NCBI RefSeq assembly: GCF_001866005.1
Contig: NZ_MLQR01000003.1
Span: 1-50,367 of the forward strand
DNA length: 50,367 bases
DNA from: Anaerobacillus alkalilacustris
GTDB lineage: Bacteria; Bacillota; Bacilli; Bacillales; Anaerobacillaceae
Reading direction: 5' to 3'
The stretch's first letter is position 1. Each line of letters begins with the position of its first letter. The notes under the pieces were generated by a model. It was not told the origin of the DNA, ran no database searches, and saw only the letters and a list, made by a program, of their open reading frames with translations. This document shows, piece by piece, positions 42,907-50,367 of this stretch. Position numbers and translations under genes: made by a program.

Positions 42907-43539
42907 ATGAGCGTCTTTTTAGGTTACATATTTTTAGGACTTTCATTAGCCGCACCAATAGGTCCTGTAAATGCTGCACAGCTTGATAAGGGAATAAAAA
43001 ATGGATTTTTACATTCTTGGTTAGTTGGCTTAGGGGCAACTGTTGCCGATGCCATTTATATGCTTTTAGTATTTGTAGGCGTCGTTAACTTTTTAGAAAT
43101 TCCTTTTATGCAAACCTTTCTTTGGTTATTCGGTTTTTTTGTACTTGTCTATACAGGGTTTGAAAGTATTCTTGGTGCTCGGGAAGTTGCTACAATAAAT
43201 TATGAATATCGTAATAAAGCATCGTATTTAAAATCCTTTTTATCTGGTTTTTTTATATCGTTATTTAACCCATTAACGATTCTCTTTTGGCTCGGTATTT
43301 TTGGCTCTATTTTAGCGAAAACACTGACTCAAAATGAATTAAGTACGGTTTTGTTATATAGTGCAGCAATTTTTATCGGAATTACCGTTTGGGATATTAC
43401 AATGGCCCTTTTATCTAGTAATTTACGTAAATTTTTAACAAATCAGCTATTAGTAGTAATTTCAATTTTATCAGGAATATCGTTAATTGGTTTTGGTGTG
43501 TATTTTGGTATTCAAGCTGCTACTGTTTTATTTTCGTAA
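42907..43539 (+). CDS. LysE-family amino acid exporter
   Basis: A 210-residue membrane protein with about six segments. The LysE/RhtB signature GLSLAAPIGPVNAAQLDKG is near the N-terminus (residues 9-27), followed by LVGLGATVADAIYMLLVF and FISLFNPLTILFWLGIFG. Such proteins export amino acids. Start at 42907 preferred for CTGGAGGAT; the frame is open up to 42877. The last 20 bp overlap the end of the convergent permease gene. Confidence 0.88.
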   Translation: MSVFLGYIFLGLSLAAPIGPVNAAQLDKGIKNGFLHSWLVGLGATVADAIYMLLVFVGVVNFLEIPFMQTFLWLFGFFVLVYTGFESILGAREVATINYEYRNKASYLKSFLSGFFISLFNPLTILFWLGIFGSILAKTLTQNELSTVLLYSAAIFIGITVWDITMALLSSNLRKFLTNQLLVVISILSGISLIGFGVYFGIQAATVLFS

Positions 43540-44887
43540 AAACAGAAGGGGTTGATGGGTTTTTCGGTTTTTTCCAATGTTGTTTCATAAATAAGGTTAC
43601 GACCGCAATGATTGCAACAAAGGCAATACTAACAAAAAAACCAGGTCTACTTATTCCATGAAACAAGGTACCAATTACCGCTAATACAACAAGGAAAAAA
43701 CCGAGAAAACGCTTTGTGTTATCAATTGTCGTCATCTCTAGTAATTTTCCGTAAGAACCAATAATAAATAACCAATTATACAATAGCATTAAACCAGCAG
43801 CAGTAGTAATGTACTCATAAATCCGGCCAGGCATAATAATGGCTAATATTATTGAGACAATGATACCAACAGTAGTTAATAAAATCGCATTTATAGCTAT
43901 TTTATTATTTTTAACTCTTTTTGCTAGTGCTTTCGGAGCATCTTCATCTTCGGCTAACGTTACTAAAATCCTAATGACAGCAAATAATGAAGCAACCATG
44001 GTTGAAAATCCTGCAATAATAAAAACACCATTAAAAATATGAGTAACATAGGGGATTGCATAATTATTTAATGCCGTAACAAATGGGCTAGTATCGTTTG
44101 TGAAATTATTTAGAGTTACCATAAACAATGCAAGTCCAATTGAGCCGATATAAAGAAAAGATAAGGAAAAAAGCATTACTTTTCCGGCTTTTGGAGCGTC
44201 TTTCATATTCGTTAAACGTATTGCTAGTAAACCAACAATCTCAATACCACCAAAACCATAAAATCCAAAAATAAGTGATGGCATTAAACCTCTAATGCCA
44301 TTTGGGAAGATGCCATCATAAGTTCTAGGAAATCTAGCCGTCTCTTCAGCTCCGCCGAATACACCAAAAAGTGCGATAATGGCTAATACGATAAAAATGA
44401 CAATCGCTGCGAGCTTTAAAACCGCTAATAAATTTTCAACTCGATCGAAGCCTTTTGGACCAGCTAAGATGACAAGTAGCCCTAACGCAGCATAGCCACT
44501 AGCAAATATCCATAACGGAATGTCTGGAAACCAAAACTTTGTAAAAATCGATAGTGCGGTCATTTGGCTTCCCATAATAAGCATTTCTGAGAGGAAATAA
44601 ACCCAACCACTAGTAAATCCAGCCCAACGACCATAAGCTTGTTTAGCATATGTACGAAAAGACCCCTTTTGTGGGTTAGCAATCATCATTTTTGCCAATG
44701 CTTCATAAACAAAATAGGTACCTAACCCTGCTAGAGCATAAGCTAACAAGACGGAAGGACCGGCCATGTTAATAGCGATGCTTGATCCGAGGAAAAAGCC
44801 TGTCCCAATAGTACAAGCTACACCTAATAATGAGAGTTGCCACCAAGCTAAAGGCTTTTCTTCTTTTTCACCAGAAGCTGTCTTCAT
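43520..44887 (-). CDS. APC-family amino acid permease
   Basis: A 455-residue transporter with 12 hydrophobic segments. The first helix has the broken GTGFFLGSSIAINMAGPSVLLA of the APC superfamily; KGSFRTYAKQAYGRWAGFTSGW and FYGFGGIEIVGLLA also fit. It resembles the YtnA/YbgF group of amino acid permeases. Substrate not deducible. ATG after GGGGGGAT. Tail-to-tail overlap of 20 bp with the LysE gene. Confidence 0.88.
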   Translation of the reverse strand: MKTASGEKEEKPLAWWQLSLLGVACTIGTGFFLGSSIAINMAGPSVLLAYALAGLGTYFVYEALAKMMIANPQKGSFRTYAKQAYGRWAGFTSGWVYFLSEMLIMGSQMTALSIFTKFWFPDIPLWIFASGYAALGLLVILAGPKGFDRVENLLAVLKLAAIVIFIVLAIIALFGVFGGAEETARFPRTYDGIFPNGIRGLMPSLIFGFYGFGGIEIVGLLAIRLTNMKDAPKAGKVMLFSLSFLYIGSIGLALFMVTLNNFTNDTSPFVTALNNYAIPYVTHIFNGVFIIAGFSTMVASLFAVIRILVTLAEDEDAPKALAKRVKNNKIAINAILLTTVGIIVSIILAIIMPGRIYEYITTAAGLMLLYNWLFIIGSYGKLLEMTTIDNTKRFLGFFLVVLAVIGTLFHGISRPGFFVSIAFVAIIAVVTLFMKQHWKKPKNPSTPSVFTKIKQ

Positions 44888-44972
44888 TGTATCCCCCCTT
44901 ATTCCTACCTTATATATTTTGCGATATATATATAAAGTTTATGTATAAGGAAATCACAAGGGAGGAATTAGT

Positions 44973-45617
44973 TTAATAAAAGGAGTACTTTGTTTGGATA
45001 TTAGCGGTTATGGTAATTTCACCAGGTTGTATTGGCGTAGTTTCGGCTTTAGCAAGTAGCGGACCAGAAAATGGAACAATTGGAGCAGATATTAATTCGT
45101 CAACTTTTTGTGGAACTGGGTTAATCCTGACATTTAATTCATTAGCTAAAACTCGAGCCTTTCCATGGGCGTCTTTCATTGCTAGAGTTAGAGCTTTATG
45201 ATAATAGAGAGTAGGATGAGCTACTTTGAATTCAATATTTGTAACAGAGTTAGCACCATTTAAAACAGCGGTGTCAACAATTTTGCCGGTAAGCTCAATA
45301 TTATCAACCAGTATTTGTAGCTGATGATTAACTTGATAACCCCGAAAAATTTGCCTGCCGTCTTTGTAGTCGTATTGGACGTCAATACGATAAACAACAG
45401 TTTGGATGTTTTCTGAGCTTATTCCTAGTTGTAGCAAGCTATTTATTACTCTTGTAATAATCATAGCACTTTCTTGTTGAACTTCTTGTAATTGTTCCCC
45501 CTCAATAATAACACCAAGGGTAACCGCTGCTTGATCGGGAGAAATCGATAAAGAGCCTTCTCCATAAACCGTTATTAATGGAGGTGTTTGCTTCGGTATA
45601 CCAGATATTTGATACAT
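44973..45617 (-). CDS. SIMPL-domain (DUF541) protein
   Basis: A 214-residue protein: ITVYGEGSLSISPDQAAVTLGV at the start of the SIMPL domain, TVVYRIDVQYDYKDGRQIFRGYQV in the middle, then ANSVTNIEFKV and YHKALTLAMKDAHGKARVLA. These are the usual marks of YggE-like proteins. No signal peptide, unlike many relatives. ATG at 45617 with AAGGAGAT; an upstream in-frame start at 45647 lacks an RBS. Function unknown; relatives have been linked to oxidative stress. Confidence 0.87.
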   Translation of the reverse strand: MYQISGIPKQTPPLITVYGEGSLSISPDQAAVTLGVIIEGEQLQEVQQESAMIITRVINSLLQLGISSENIQTVVYRIDVQYDYKDGRQIFRGYQVNHQLQILVDNIELTGKIVDTAVLNGANSVTNIEFKVAHPTLYYHKALTLAMKDAHGKARVLANELNVRINPVPQKVDELISAPIVPFSGPLLAKAETTPIQPGEITITANIQTKYSFY

Positions 45618-45702
45618 ATACTTATCTCCTTTCAAAAGGTATATCATTACATAATATTAAGGAGATAAAAATAAAAGACCGTTTAATGGAGTTAGTTTGG
45701 AA

Positions 45703-45731
45703 TTAAAAAACAGCCCAGATTAAGGACTGTC
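45703..45731 (-). terminator. Terminator of the gene at 45755
   Basis: Minus-strand stem ACAGTCC/GGGCTGT with an 8-base loop followed by TTTTTT. Confidence 0.75.
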
Positions 45732-45754
45732 AAAAAATGTCATTTGAATTCCCG

Positions 45755-46048
45755 CTAAATTTTGAGCTTTTTTATTTCTTCTGTAACAATAAAAGCGAGC
45801 TCTTCATTTCCAAATACCGATAGAACGGTTAGAAGTGTTTCATCAGTTATACATTCGGATTCTTCTTTTGAAACGGTATTAGCTAAGGCTTCCTCTAAAG
45901 CGGCGTTACTAGATTGCTGTGGATAAGCTCTTTTATATAGTTGATTAGGGTCTAAATCATGATTAACACACCATTGGGCAAAAATGAGAATCATCATTTG
46001 CTCATCACGTAAATAGTTGTCAATTATTTGCTTATCTTTATCGTTCAT
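45755..46048 (-). CDS. Conserved small acidic protein
   Basis: A 97-residue protein: DKQIIDNYLRDEQMMILIFA, QWCVNHDLDPNQLYKRAYP, TDETLLTVLSVFGNEELAFI. It looks like an uncharacterised Bacillus protein family with helical structure. Two cysteines. AAAGGA upstream, rather distant, and a clean terminator downstream. Confidence 0.72.
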   Translation of the reverse strand: MNDKDKQIIDNYLRDEQMMILIFAQWCVNHDLDPNQLYKRAYPQQSSNAALEEALANTVSKEESECITDETLLTVLSVFGNEELAFIVTEEIKKLKI

Positions 46049-46206
46049 AATATTATTTTATCCTTTCTATGTGAGTGATTTCATAAGCTAAATAAAACAG
46101 ATAATTAGCTAAATTTAATTGCAAACGTACTAACTCAATAGATAAAAATTTATAATCAGACTTAGAAAATTAATTTGTTGAATAGGGATGAAGCAAACAA
46201 AACAAC

Positions 46207-46229
46207 AAAGGACTCACTAGGAGTCCTTT
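46207..46229 (-). terminator. Terminator of the gene at 46231
   Basis: Stem AAAGGACTC/GAGTCCTTT with a 5-base loop; TTTGTTGTTTTG follows on the minus strand. Confidence 0.75.
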
Positions 46230-46230
46230 A

Positions 46231-46410
46231 CTATTGTTCTGTTTTAGCTTCTAATTCCTCTTCAAAGTAAAAAGTTTGAGGGTTTTCATTTACAGTGTAG
46301 GAGTATCTTTTCATATTTGGGACGTATTTAAATTTATTAACTGTAACTGTTTGACCTGTTGCTAGGATGCTTACTTTATCATTCGTTTGAAATTTGTTTT
46401 TATTTTTCAC
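46231..46410 (-). CDS. Small hypothetical protein
   Basis: A 59-residue basic protein. The GTG at 46410 has a perfect AGGAGGG at 7 bases, whereas the longer frame (to 46476) has no RBS, so the short form is preferred. The peptide KNKFQTNDKVSILATGQTVT-V continues KFKYVPNMKRYSYTVNENP, a small all-beta domain of SH3 or KOW-like appearance. Family not named. Confidence 0.7.
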   Translation of the reverse strand: MKNKNKFQTNDKVSILATGQTVTVNKFKYVPNMKRYSYTVNENPQTFYFEEELEAKTEQ

Positions 46411-46476
46411 GTAAATCCCTCCTACTTGAATATCGCATGCTAAATCCATTATCGCATAATTAGACATTTTTTGCAC

Positions 46477-46842
46477 TTGTTCTAGTAAGTTTATTTATTG
46501 GAGTGAGGAGAATTGTAAAAGGAAATTATGTAATTATGTCGAAATGTTTATTAACATGAGTATTTTTATAATTACCAAAAGTGACTCACATAAATCTATA
46601 TTAAGTGACGTGCGCTTCAACGTAACTTAATATAGTACCTTATTGGCGAGAATAATCAATGATAAAATTGATTAACATGTTTATATTACATAATCCATTA
46701 ATACAGTGAATTAGGAGAAATAAAAGGATAGATAAATAAATTGAATAAGAAGGTAGAAACTATAATATATGACTCTTATTTGGATAGTTTCTTACAAAAC
46801 TCTTCTCAACATTAGAATTCATCCATAGAAGGGAGAGTATTT
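46477..46842. other. Intergenic region with strong hairpin at 46596-46635
   Basis: The spacer contains CTATATTAAGT-G-ACGT and ACGT-A-ACTTAATATAG, an inverted repeat of 11 plus 4 bp with a G-A mismatch and an 8-base loop. No T-run follows it (TACCTTATTGG), so it is not a terminator. It lies about 200 bp upstream of the SUV3-like helicase gene and could be in its leader. No ORF with RBS seen. Confidence 0.6.
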
Positions 46843-49380
46843 ATGGATCGAATAAACGACCTCTATACAGAGGCAATTAAACATACAAAGATAAAAGTAT
46901 ATGAAGACATTGATCGTTTTCTTGAAACAAAAACAGTTGCTCAAAGTTATAGTCAATATATAACTGAAAGAATTACTTATGTTGAACAAATATGGATTAA
47001 TGTATGGCTGAACATGACAAACAATGATGTTCCAAGAAAAGAAAAAAAACGATATTTATTTGAAAAGGGCTATCAAATTGAAGGGGTAGATAAAAAATTA
47101 ATTAATAAACTTTTTCGAAATGAAATGAGATCATTCCCGTCATTTGAAGTATTACAATGGCTAAATGAACAATTTCTTGAGAACGAAAATTCTTGGCGGC
47201 AAAGATACCCGATAGCACGAGCTAGCTATTTGGAGAGAATGGAAGAAGAGTGTTTAGCTTATAAAAAGCGCGAAATAAAAAATGAGATTGATGAATGCGT
47301 AGCAAGATACATTGAAGACAATTTTACTACTTTATACATTTTCGTTAGGAATTATGTAGCTATAAAACTTACTGCTGATTTTAAGAAGAAGCAGAAGTAC
47401 TCAACTGTTGAAGCTTATAAAATTGAAGAAAAGTTAGTAGAACAAGGTCATTTTGACCCTACAAAATATACAACGATGGTGACCTTTTTTACAGAGTTAA
47501 CTGGTGAAGTCCATAAAACTTTTCACTGGGAATATGTAACGTATGAATTTAAATATAAGTCATTAGTTGACAAGTATGTTACTGGTCTTGTTTCAAATGG
47601 TATTATTGAACAACTACGCTCGCCGATTGTAGAGGAATATGAAGAGATAACTAAACAATCTCTTACAATTACCCATTTAAAAGAAATGATCCAAGATTAT
47701 CTTTTAGCACTCCAATCCGATTATTTCTCAAAAATTAAAGCAGAGTATGTGGAAGATCTTTTGAAATTGGCAACGATACCTTTTGACCTCCGAGCTCATA
47801 TGGCTATTTATGAACACGACATAAAGGATCGAGAGCGAAAAAAAGAAGAAGAATTGGCTGAAATCGAGCGAAAAAAAGAAGAGGAAGCTCGAATGATAGA
47901 AGATATTTTCGGAAGAGAATACAGTCCATCTGCTGGTCGCAATATTCGTTATGTTCTTCATATAGGAGAAACTAATACAGGTAAAACGCATTATGCTTTG
48001 GAACAAATGAAAATAGCGGAAACGGGTTTATATCTTGCCCCCTTAAGATTATTAGCTTTAGAGGTATATGATAAATTAAACAAAGAAGGAGTCTCGTGTG
48101 GTTTAAAAACGGGTGAAGAGGAGAAGGAAGTAGAGGGTGCTAGTCATTTATCTTGTACTGTTGAAATGTTTCACGAAAAGTCATTTTTTGACATAGTCGT
48201 AATTGATGAAGCTCAAATGATTACAGATCGGGATCGCGGCTTTTCTTGGTATAAAGCAATTACTAAAGCCAATGCCAAAGAGGTTCATATTATTGGTAGC
48301 ATGAATTCAAGAGAAATGATTATTCAATTATTAGGTAACTCAGAAATAGAGATTCGTGAATATTACCGTGACATTCCTCTTATTGTTGAAAAAAAGGAGT
48401 TTAAGATTAATCATACAACGAAAGGTGATGCTCTCGTTTGCTTTTCAAGAAGGAAAGTATTAGAGACTGCTTCAAGGTTAGAAAATGCTGGGCATTCTGT
48501 AAGTATGATATATGGGAGTATGCCACCAGAAACGAGAAAAAAGCAAATGGAACGCTTTATAAATGGGGAAACAACAGTAATTGTAGCAACAGATGCAATA
48601 GGTATGGGATTAAATTTGCCAATACGTCGTATTATTTTCTTAGAGAATGAAAAGTTTGATGGTGTTAGGCGGCGCCGTTTAACTTCACAAGAAGTGAAAC
48701 AAATTGCAGGGAGAGCCGGAAGGAAAGGTATTTACGATGTTGGCAAGGTAGCGTTTACTGGAGAAGTAAAGTTAATGAGACGTTTACTACATCAAGAAGA
48801 TGTTTTGATTTCTACGTTTGCCATTGCGCCAACAAGTGCAGTGTTTGAAAGATTTCAGAAGTACTATAGAGACCTTAGTAAATTTTTTGAGCTTTGGTAT
48901 AAATTTGAAAGTCCAAAAGGTACAAGGAAAGCATCTTTATCAGAGGAACGAGAGCTCTACGCAACTATACGAGATACTGAAGTTGAAGCGCGTCTCTCGA
49001 TGATGGACCTTTATGGATTTTTACATTTGCCTTTTTCACAAAAGGATCCAGAGCTAATTAAGCAGTGGAGAGAAACGATGTTTGCACTTGTACGTCAAAA
49101 TGAGCTTCCTGAGCCTGTTATAAAAAGAGGTAGTTTGGAGGAGCTAGAGCTTTCCTACAAATCATTAGGTTTGCATCTTTTATTTTTGTATCGATTAGGA
49201 CGAGGAACAGAAGCAATATATTGGGAAAGAATTCGTCAAGAAATTAGTGATGAGGTTCATGAGCGACTAAAAACTGATGTTCGAACCCTCACTAAAAAAT
49301 GCAAGCGTTGTAGTAAAATATTACCATGGAACTTTAATTTTGCTATTTGTGATGCTTGTTTTGTAGCGAAAAAAAATTAG
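46843..49380 (+). CDS. SUV3-like DExH helicase with zinc ribbon
   Basis: An 845-residue protein. Residues 1-325 are a helical N-terminal domain without recognised motif. Then a charged linker (326-352), then a helicase core with Walker A GETNTGKTHYAL (375-386), YLAPLRLLALEVYDKLN, TGEEEKEVEGASHLSCTVEM, motif II VIDEAQM, VCFSRRKVLE, IYGSMPPETRKKQM, ATDAIGMGLNLPIRRIIF and QIAGRAGRKG. This order and wording matches SUV3, the mitochondrial RNA helicase. A C-terminal zinc ribbon CKRC...CDAC (about 824-838) is added. RNA unwinding is inferred. ATG after AAGGGAGAG. Confidence 0.87.
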   Translation: MDRINDLYTEAIKHTKIKVYEDIDRFLETKTVAQSYSQYITERITYVEQIWINVWLNMTNNDVPRKEKKRYLFEKGYQIEGVDKKLINKLFRNEMRSFPSFEVLQWLNEQFLENENSWRQRYPIARASYLERMEEECLAYKKREIKNEIDECVARYIEDNFTTLYIFVRNYVAIKLTADFKKKQKYSTVEAYKIEEKLVEQGHFDPTKYTTMVTFFTELTGEVHKTFHWEYVTYEFKYKSLVDKYVTGLVSNGIIEQLRSPIVEEYEEITKQSLTITHLKEMIQDYLLALQSDYFSKIKAEYVEDLLKLATIPFDLRAHMAIYEHDIKDRERKKEEELAEIERKKEEEARMIEDIFGREYSPSAGRNIRYVLHIGETNTGKTHYALEQMKIAETGLYLAPLRLLALEVYDKLNKEGVSCGLKTGEEEKEVEGASHLSCTVEMFHEKSFFDIVVIDEAQMITDRDRGFSWYKAITKANAKEVHIIGSMNSREMIIQLLGNSEIEIREYYRDIPLIVEKKEFKINHTTKGDALVCFSRRKVLETASRLENAGHSVSMIYGSMPPETRKKQMERFINGETTVIVATDAIGMGLNLPIRRIIFLENEKFDGVRRRRLTSQEVKQIAGRAGRKGIYDVGKVAFTGEVKLMRRLLHQEDVLISTFAIAPTSAVFERFQKYYRDLSKFFELWYKFESPKGTRKASLSEERELYATIRDTEVEARLSMMDLYGFLHLPFSQKDPELIKQWRETMFALVRQNELPEPVIKRGSLEELELSYKSLGLHLLFLYRLGRGTEAIYWERIRQEISDEVHERLKTDVRTLTKKCKRCSKILPWNFNFAICDACFVAKKN

Positions 49381-49412
49381 CCAGCTTATTTAAATTACTT
49401 TACTTACTACTT

Positions 49413-49449
49413 AGTAAAATAGAGCACCGCAATGGCGCTCTATTTTACT
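49413..49449. terminator. Bidirectional terminator
   Basis: Stem AGTAAAATAGAGC/GCTCTATTTTACT with an 11-base loop, between convergent genes; T-rich on both strands. It overlaps the last codons of the minus-strand gene. Confidence 0.8.
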
Positions 49450-49670
49450 TTGGGTGATTGATAATAATAAACAGCCCCTAATATAATTAGAAGAATTACA
49501 ACTACAACGACTAATGCAGCTCCAAAACCCGAACCATAACGTGATGGCGGTGGTGGTGGATATGCAGGAATAAAAACAGGTTGTGGAGTGTAACAAGGAT
49601 CTATTGGTTGTGGAGGACAGCATGGATTAATAGGTGATGTCGAATAAGTCGGTTCACCATAATATCCCAT
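49440..49670 (-). CDS. Small Pro/Cys-rich membrane protein
   Basis: A 76-residue protein. The head is Pro-, Tyr- and Cys-rich (INPCCPPQPIDPCYTP, PAYPPPPPSRYG) and carries three cysteines. A single membrane helix GAALVVVVVILLIILGAVYYY ends near the C-terminus. The layout resembles YjcZ-type spore peptides, but the head is different; spore association is a guess. ATG after AAAGGGGTG. Confidence 0.75.
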   Translation of the reverse strand: MGYYGEPTYSTSPINPCCPPQPIDPCYTPQPVFIPAYPPPPPSRYGSGFGAALVVVVVILLIILGAVYYYQSPKVK

Positions 49671-50010
49671 ACGAACACCCCTTTCATGGTTTATAGTACA
49701 AATTATGAAAGCTTATAATAAAATGATACATAAAATATGCCATTCTTTTAGGAATGGGCAATTAATAGACGGTTTTCCTAATAGATTTTAGTGTTTTTGT
49801 TGTATTAAATAATAAGTCAACAACTATTATTGAGGGGGCTAGCTTCAACACTCGAAAGCTGTGCAGTTATACTAATTCATTTGTGATAGGTTTACAAATC
49901 TTCGTTTAGCTTTTGCTTCGTTGTGAAAGATGAATGGTTCATAAATTAACTACTTTGATATAGTAATTGTAATAAAGGATTTTAAATAGCGAGGGTGGGC
50001 AAGGGAAGAA

Positions 50011-50103
50011 ATTAGCATTGGTTATAGAAGGTGTTATTGCATTTATGATTTCGTAAATGTAATTGCGGCATTAATCGTATTATTTCCTCTGGGGGCTCTA
50101 TAA
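50011..50103 (+). pseudogene. Possible remnant of a small hydrophobic peptide gene
   Basis: An open stretch reads ISIGYRRCYCIYDFVNVIAA and then LIVLFPLGAL with a stop at 50103. It looks like the end of a small membrane peptide, but no ATG, GTG or TTG with an RBS is in frame. A purine-rich GCGAGGGTGG lies 20-30 bases upstream, and a good terminator follows 20 bp downstream, so this once was, or with a frameshift still may be, a small gene. Confidence 0.3.
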
Positions 50104-50123
50104 CAGTTTAGTTAAAAGTATTT

Positions 50124-50167
50124 AATCTTATCTAAAATTCACTATTTTAGGTAAGATTTTTTTATTC
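50124..50167 (+). terminator. Rho-independent terminator
   Basis: Stem AATCTTATCTAAAA/TTTTAGGTAAGATT (one G-T pair) with a 7-base loop and TTTTTTT. It implies a transcript ending here, yet no intact gene is seen upstream on this strand. Confidence 0.8.
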
Positions 50168-50214
50168 AAATAATTAATAGGTTGTTATAAAATGGTTTTA
50201 TAGGAGGTGTTTTC

Positions 50215-50367
50215 ATGTATACACTAAAAGAAGCCGCAAACATTTTAGGGGTTTCTAGTTCCACGTTACGTAGGTGGGAAAAAGAAGGTAAAATTACTTC
50301 AACAAGAACTTCCGGAGGGCACAGGAGATACACTACCGAAGATTTATCTAACGTTAATAAAAATAAA
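50215..50367 (+). mobile_element. IS607-type recombinase (TnpA), N-terminal part
   Basis: The frame runs off the right edge after 51 codons. MYTLKEAANILGVSSSTLRR, then WEKEGKITSTRTSGGHRRYT is the MerR-like helix-turn-helix that begins IS607-family serine recombinases; RTxGGHRRY is characteristic. A plain MerR regulator is possible but less likely. ATG after AGGAGGTG. The serine recombinase domain and tnpB would lie beyond the window. Confidence 0.65.

Larger units (their letters stand above)
49671..50214. other. Intergenic region, about 540 bp
   Basis: AT-rich spacer. Apart from the possible remnant at 50011-50103 and the terminator at 50124 it shows no RNA gene or supported ORF. Confidence 0.45.

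Noticed and set aside
46411..46476. Longer N-terminus for the gene ending at 46231
   Set aside because: The upstream starts have no RBS, whereas the GTG at 46410 has AGGAGGG at proper spacing.

Overview
The window is AT-rich DNA from a low-GC, endospore-forming member of the Bacillaceae. The evidence is a set of proteins that read like Bacillus subtilis homologues (KapB, YvgN, ExoA, IlvK-type transaminase, YoaE, YdbM), a YjcZ-type spore peptide, a decayed sporulation-type sensor kinase, strong GGAGG-type ribosome binding sites and frequent TTG/GTG starts. There are no rRNA or tRNA genes, no CRISPR array and no prophage. Both edges cut into mobile elements: an IS4-type transposase at the left (its RBS sits inside a fold-back hairpin) and a probable IS607-type recombinase at the right.

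Layout. 1-260: left end of the IS4-type element. 360-3930: nitrogen cluster, with a TnrA-like box and promoter, ammonium transporter, GlnD-like DUF294 nucleotidyltransferase, DnaQ-like exonuclease and a GlnR/TnrA-family regulator. 4180-14360: mostly single metabolic genes (DJ-1/PfpI protein, acyl-CoA dehydrogenase, DEAD-box helicase, HemD-like protein, amine oxidase, M20 hydrolase, glyoxal reductase), with two inverted copies of a three-hairpin repeat. 14450-20300: kinase pseudogene, SDR, YjcZ peptide, glycerol-1-phosphate dehydrogenase plus HAD phosphatase pair, kapB, and GC-richer repeats. 20400-30105: exoA, CodY-preceded ilvE, molybdopterin oxidoreductase, DUF3231 protein, MFS transporter, amidohydrolase, BsuPI-type lipoprotein.

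30507-38663 is the most interesting part. A PucR-type regulator precedes a tight five-gene operon that starts with a protein closely resembling ectoine hydrolase (DoeA/EutD). It continues with a cystathionine gamma-synthase-like PLP enzyme, an M20 deacetylase-type hydrolase, an ACT-less homoserine dehydrogenase and a frameshifted aldehyde dehydrogenase. I read this as a Gram-positive variant of ectoine catabolism: ectoine to N-acetyl-diaminobutyrate, to diaminobutyrate, to aspartate semialdehyde, to aspartate or homoserine. The usual DoeB, DoeD and EnuR are replaced by unrelated families.

38830-50367 holds a nitroreductase, a class V aminotransferase, several small conserved genes, a LysE exporter that overlaps an amino acid permease tail to tail, a SIMPL protein and a large SUV3-like helicase with a C-terminal zinc ribbon.

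Three families of structured intergenic repeats occur (R1, R2, R3). R1 shows a compensatory base-pair change between its two copies, and it supplies the stop codon of the gene next to each copy. All family assignments are from reading the protein sequences; no database search was run.
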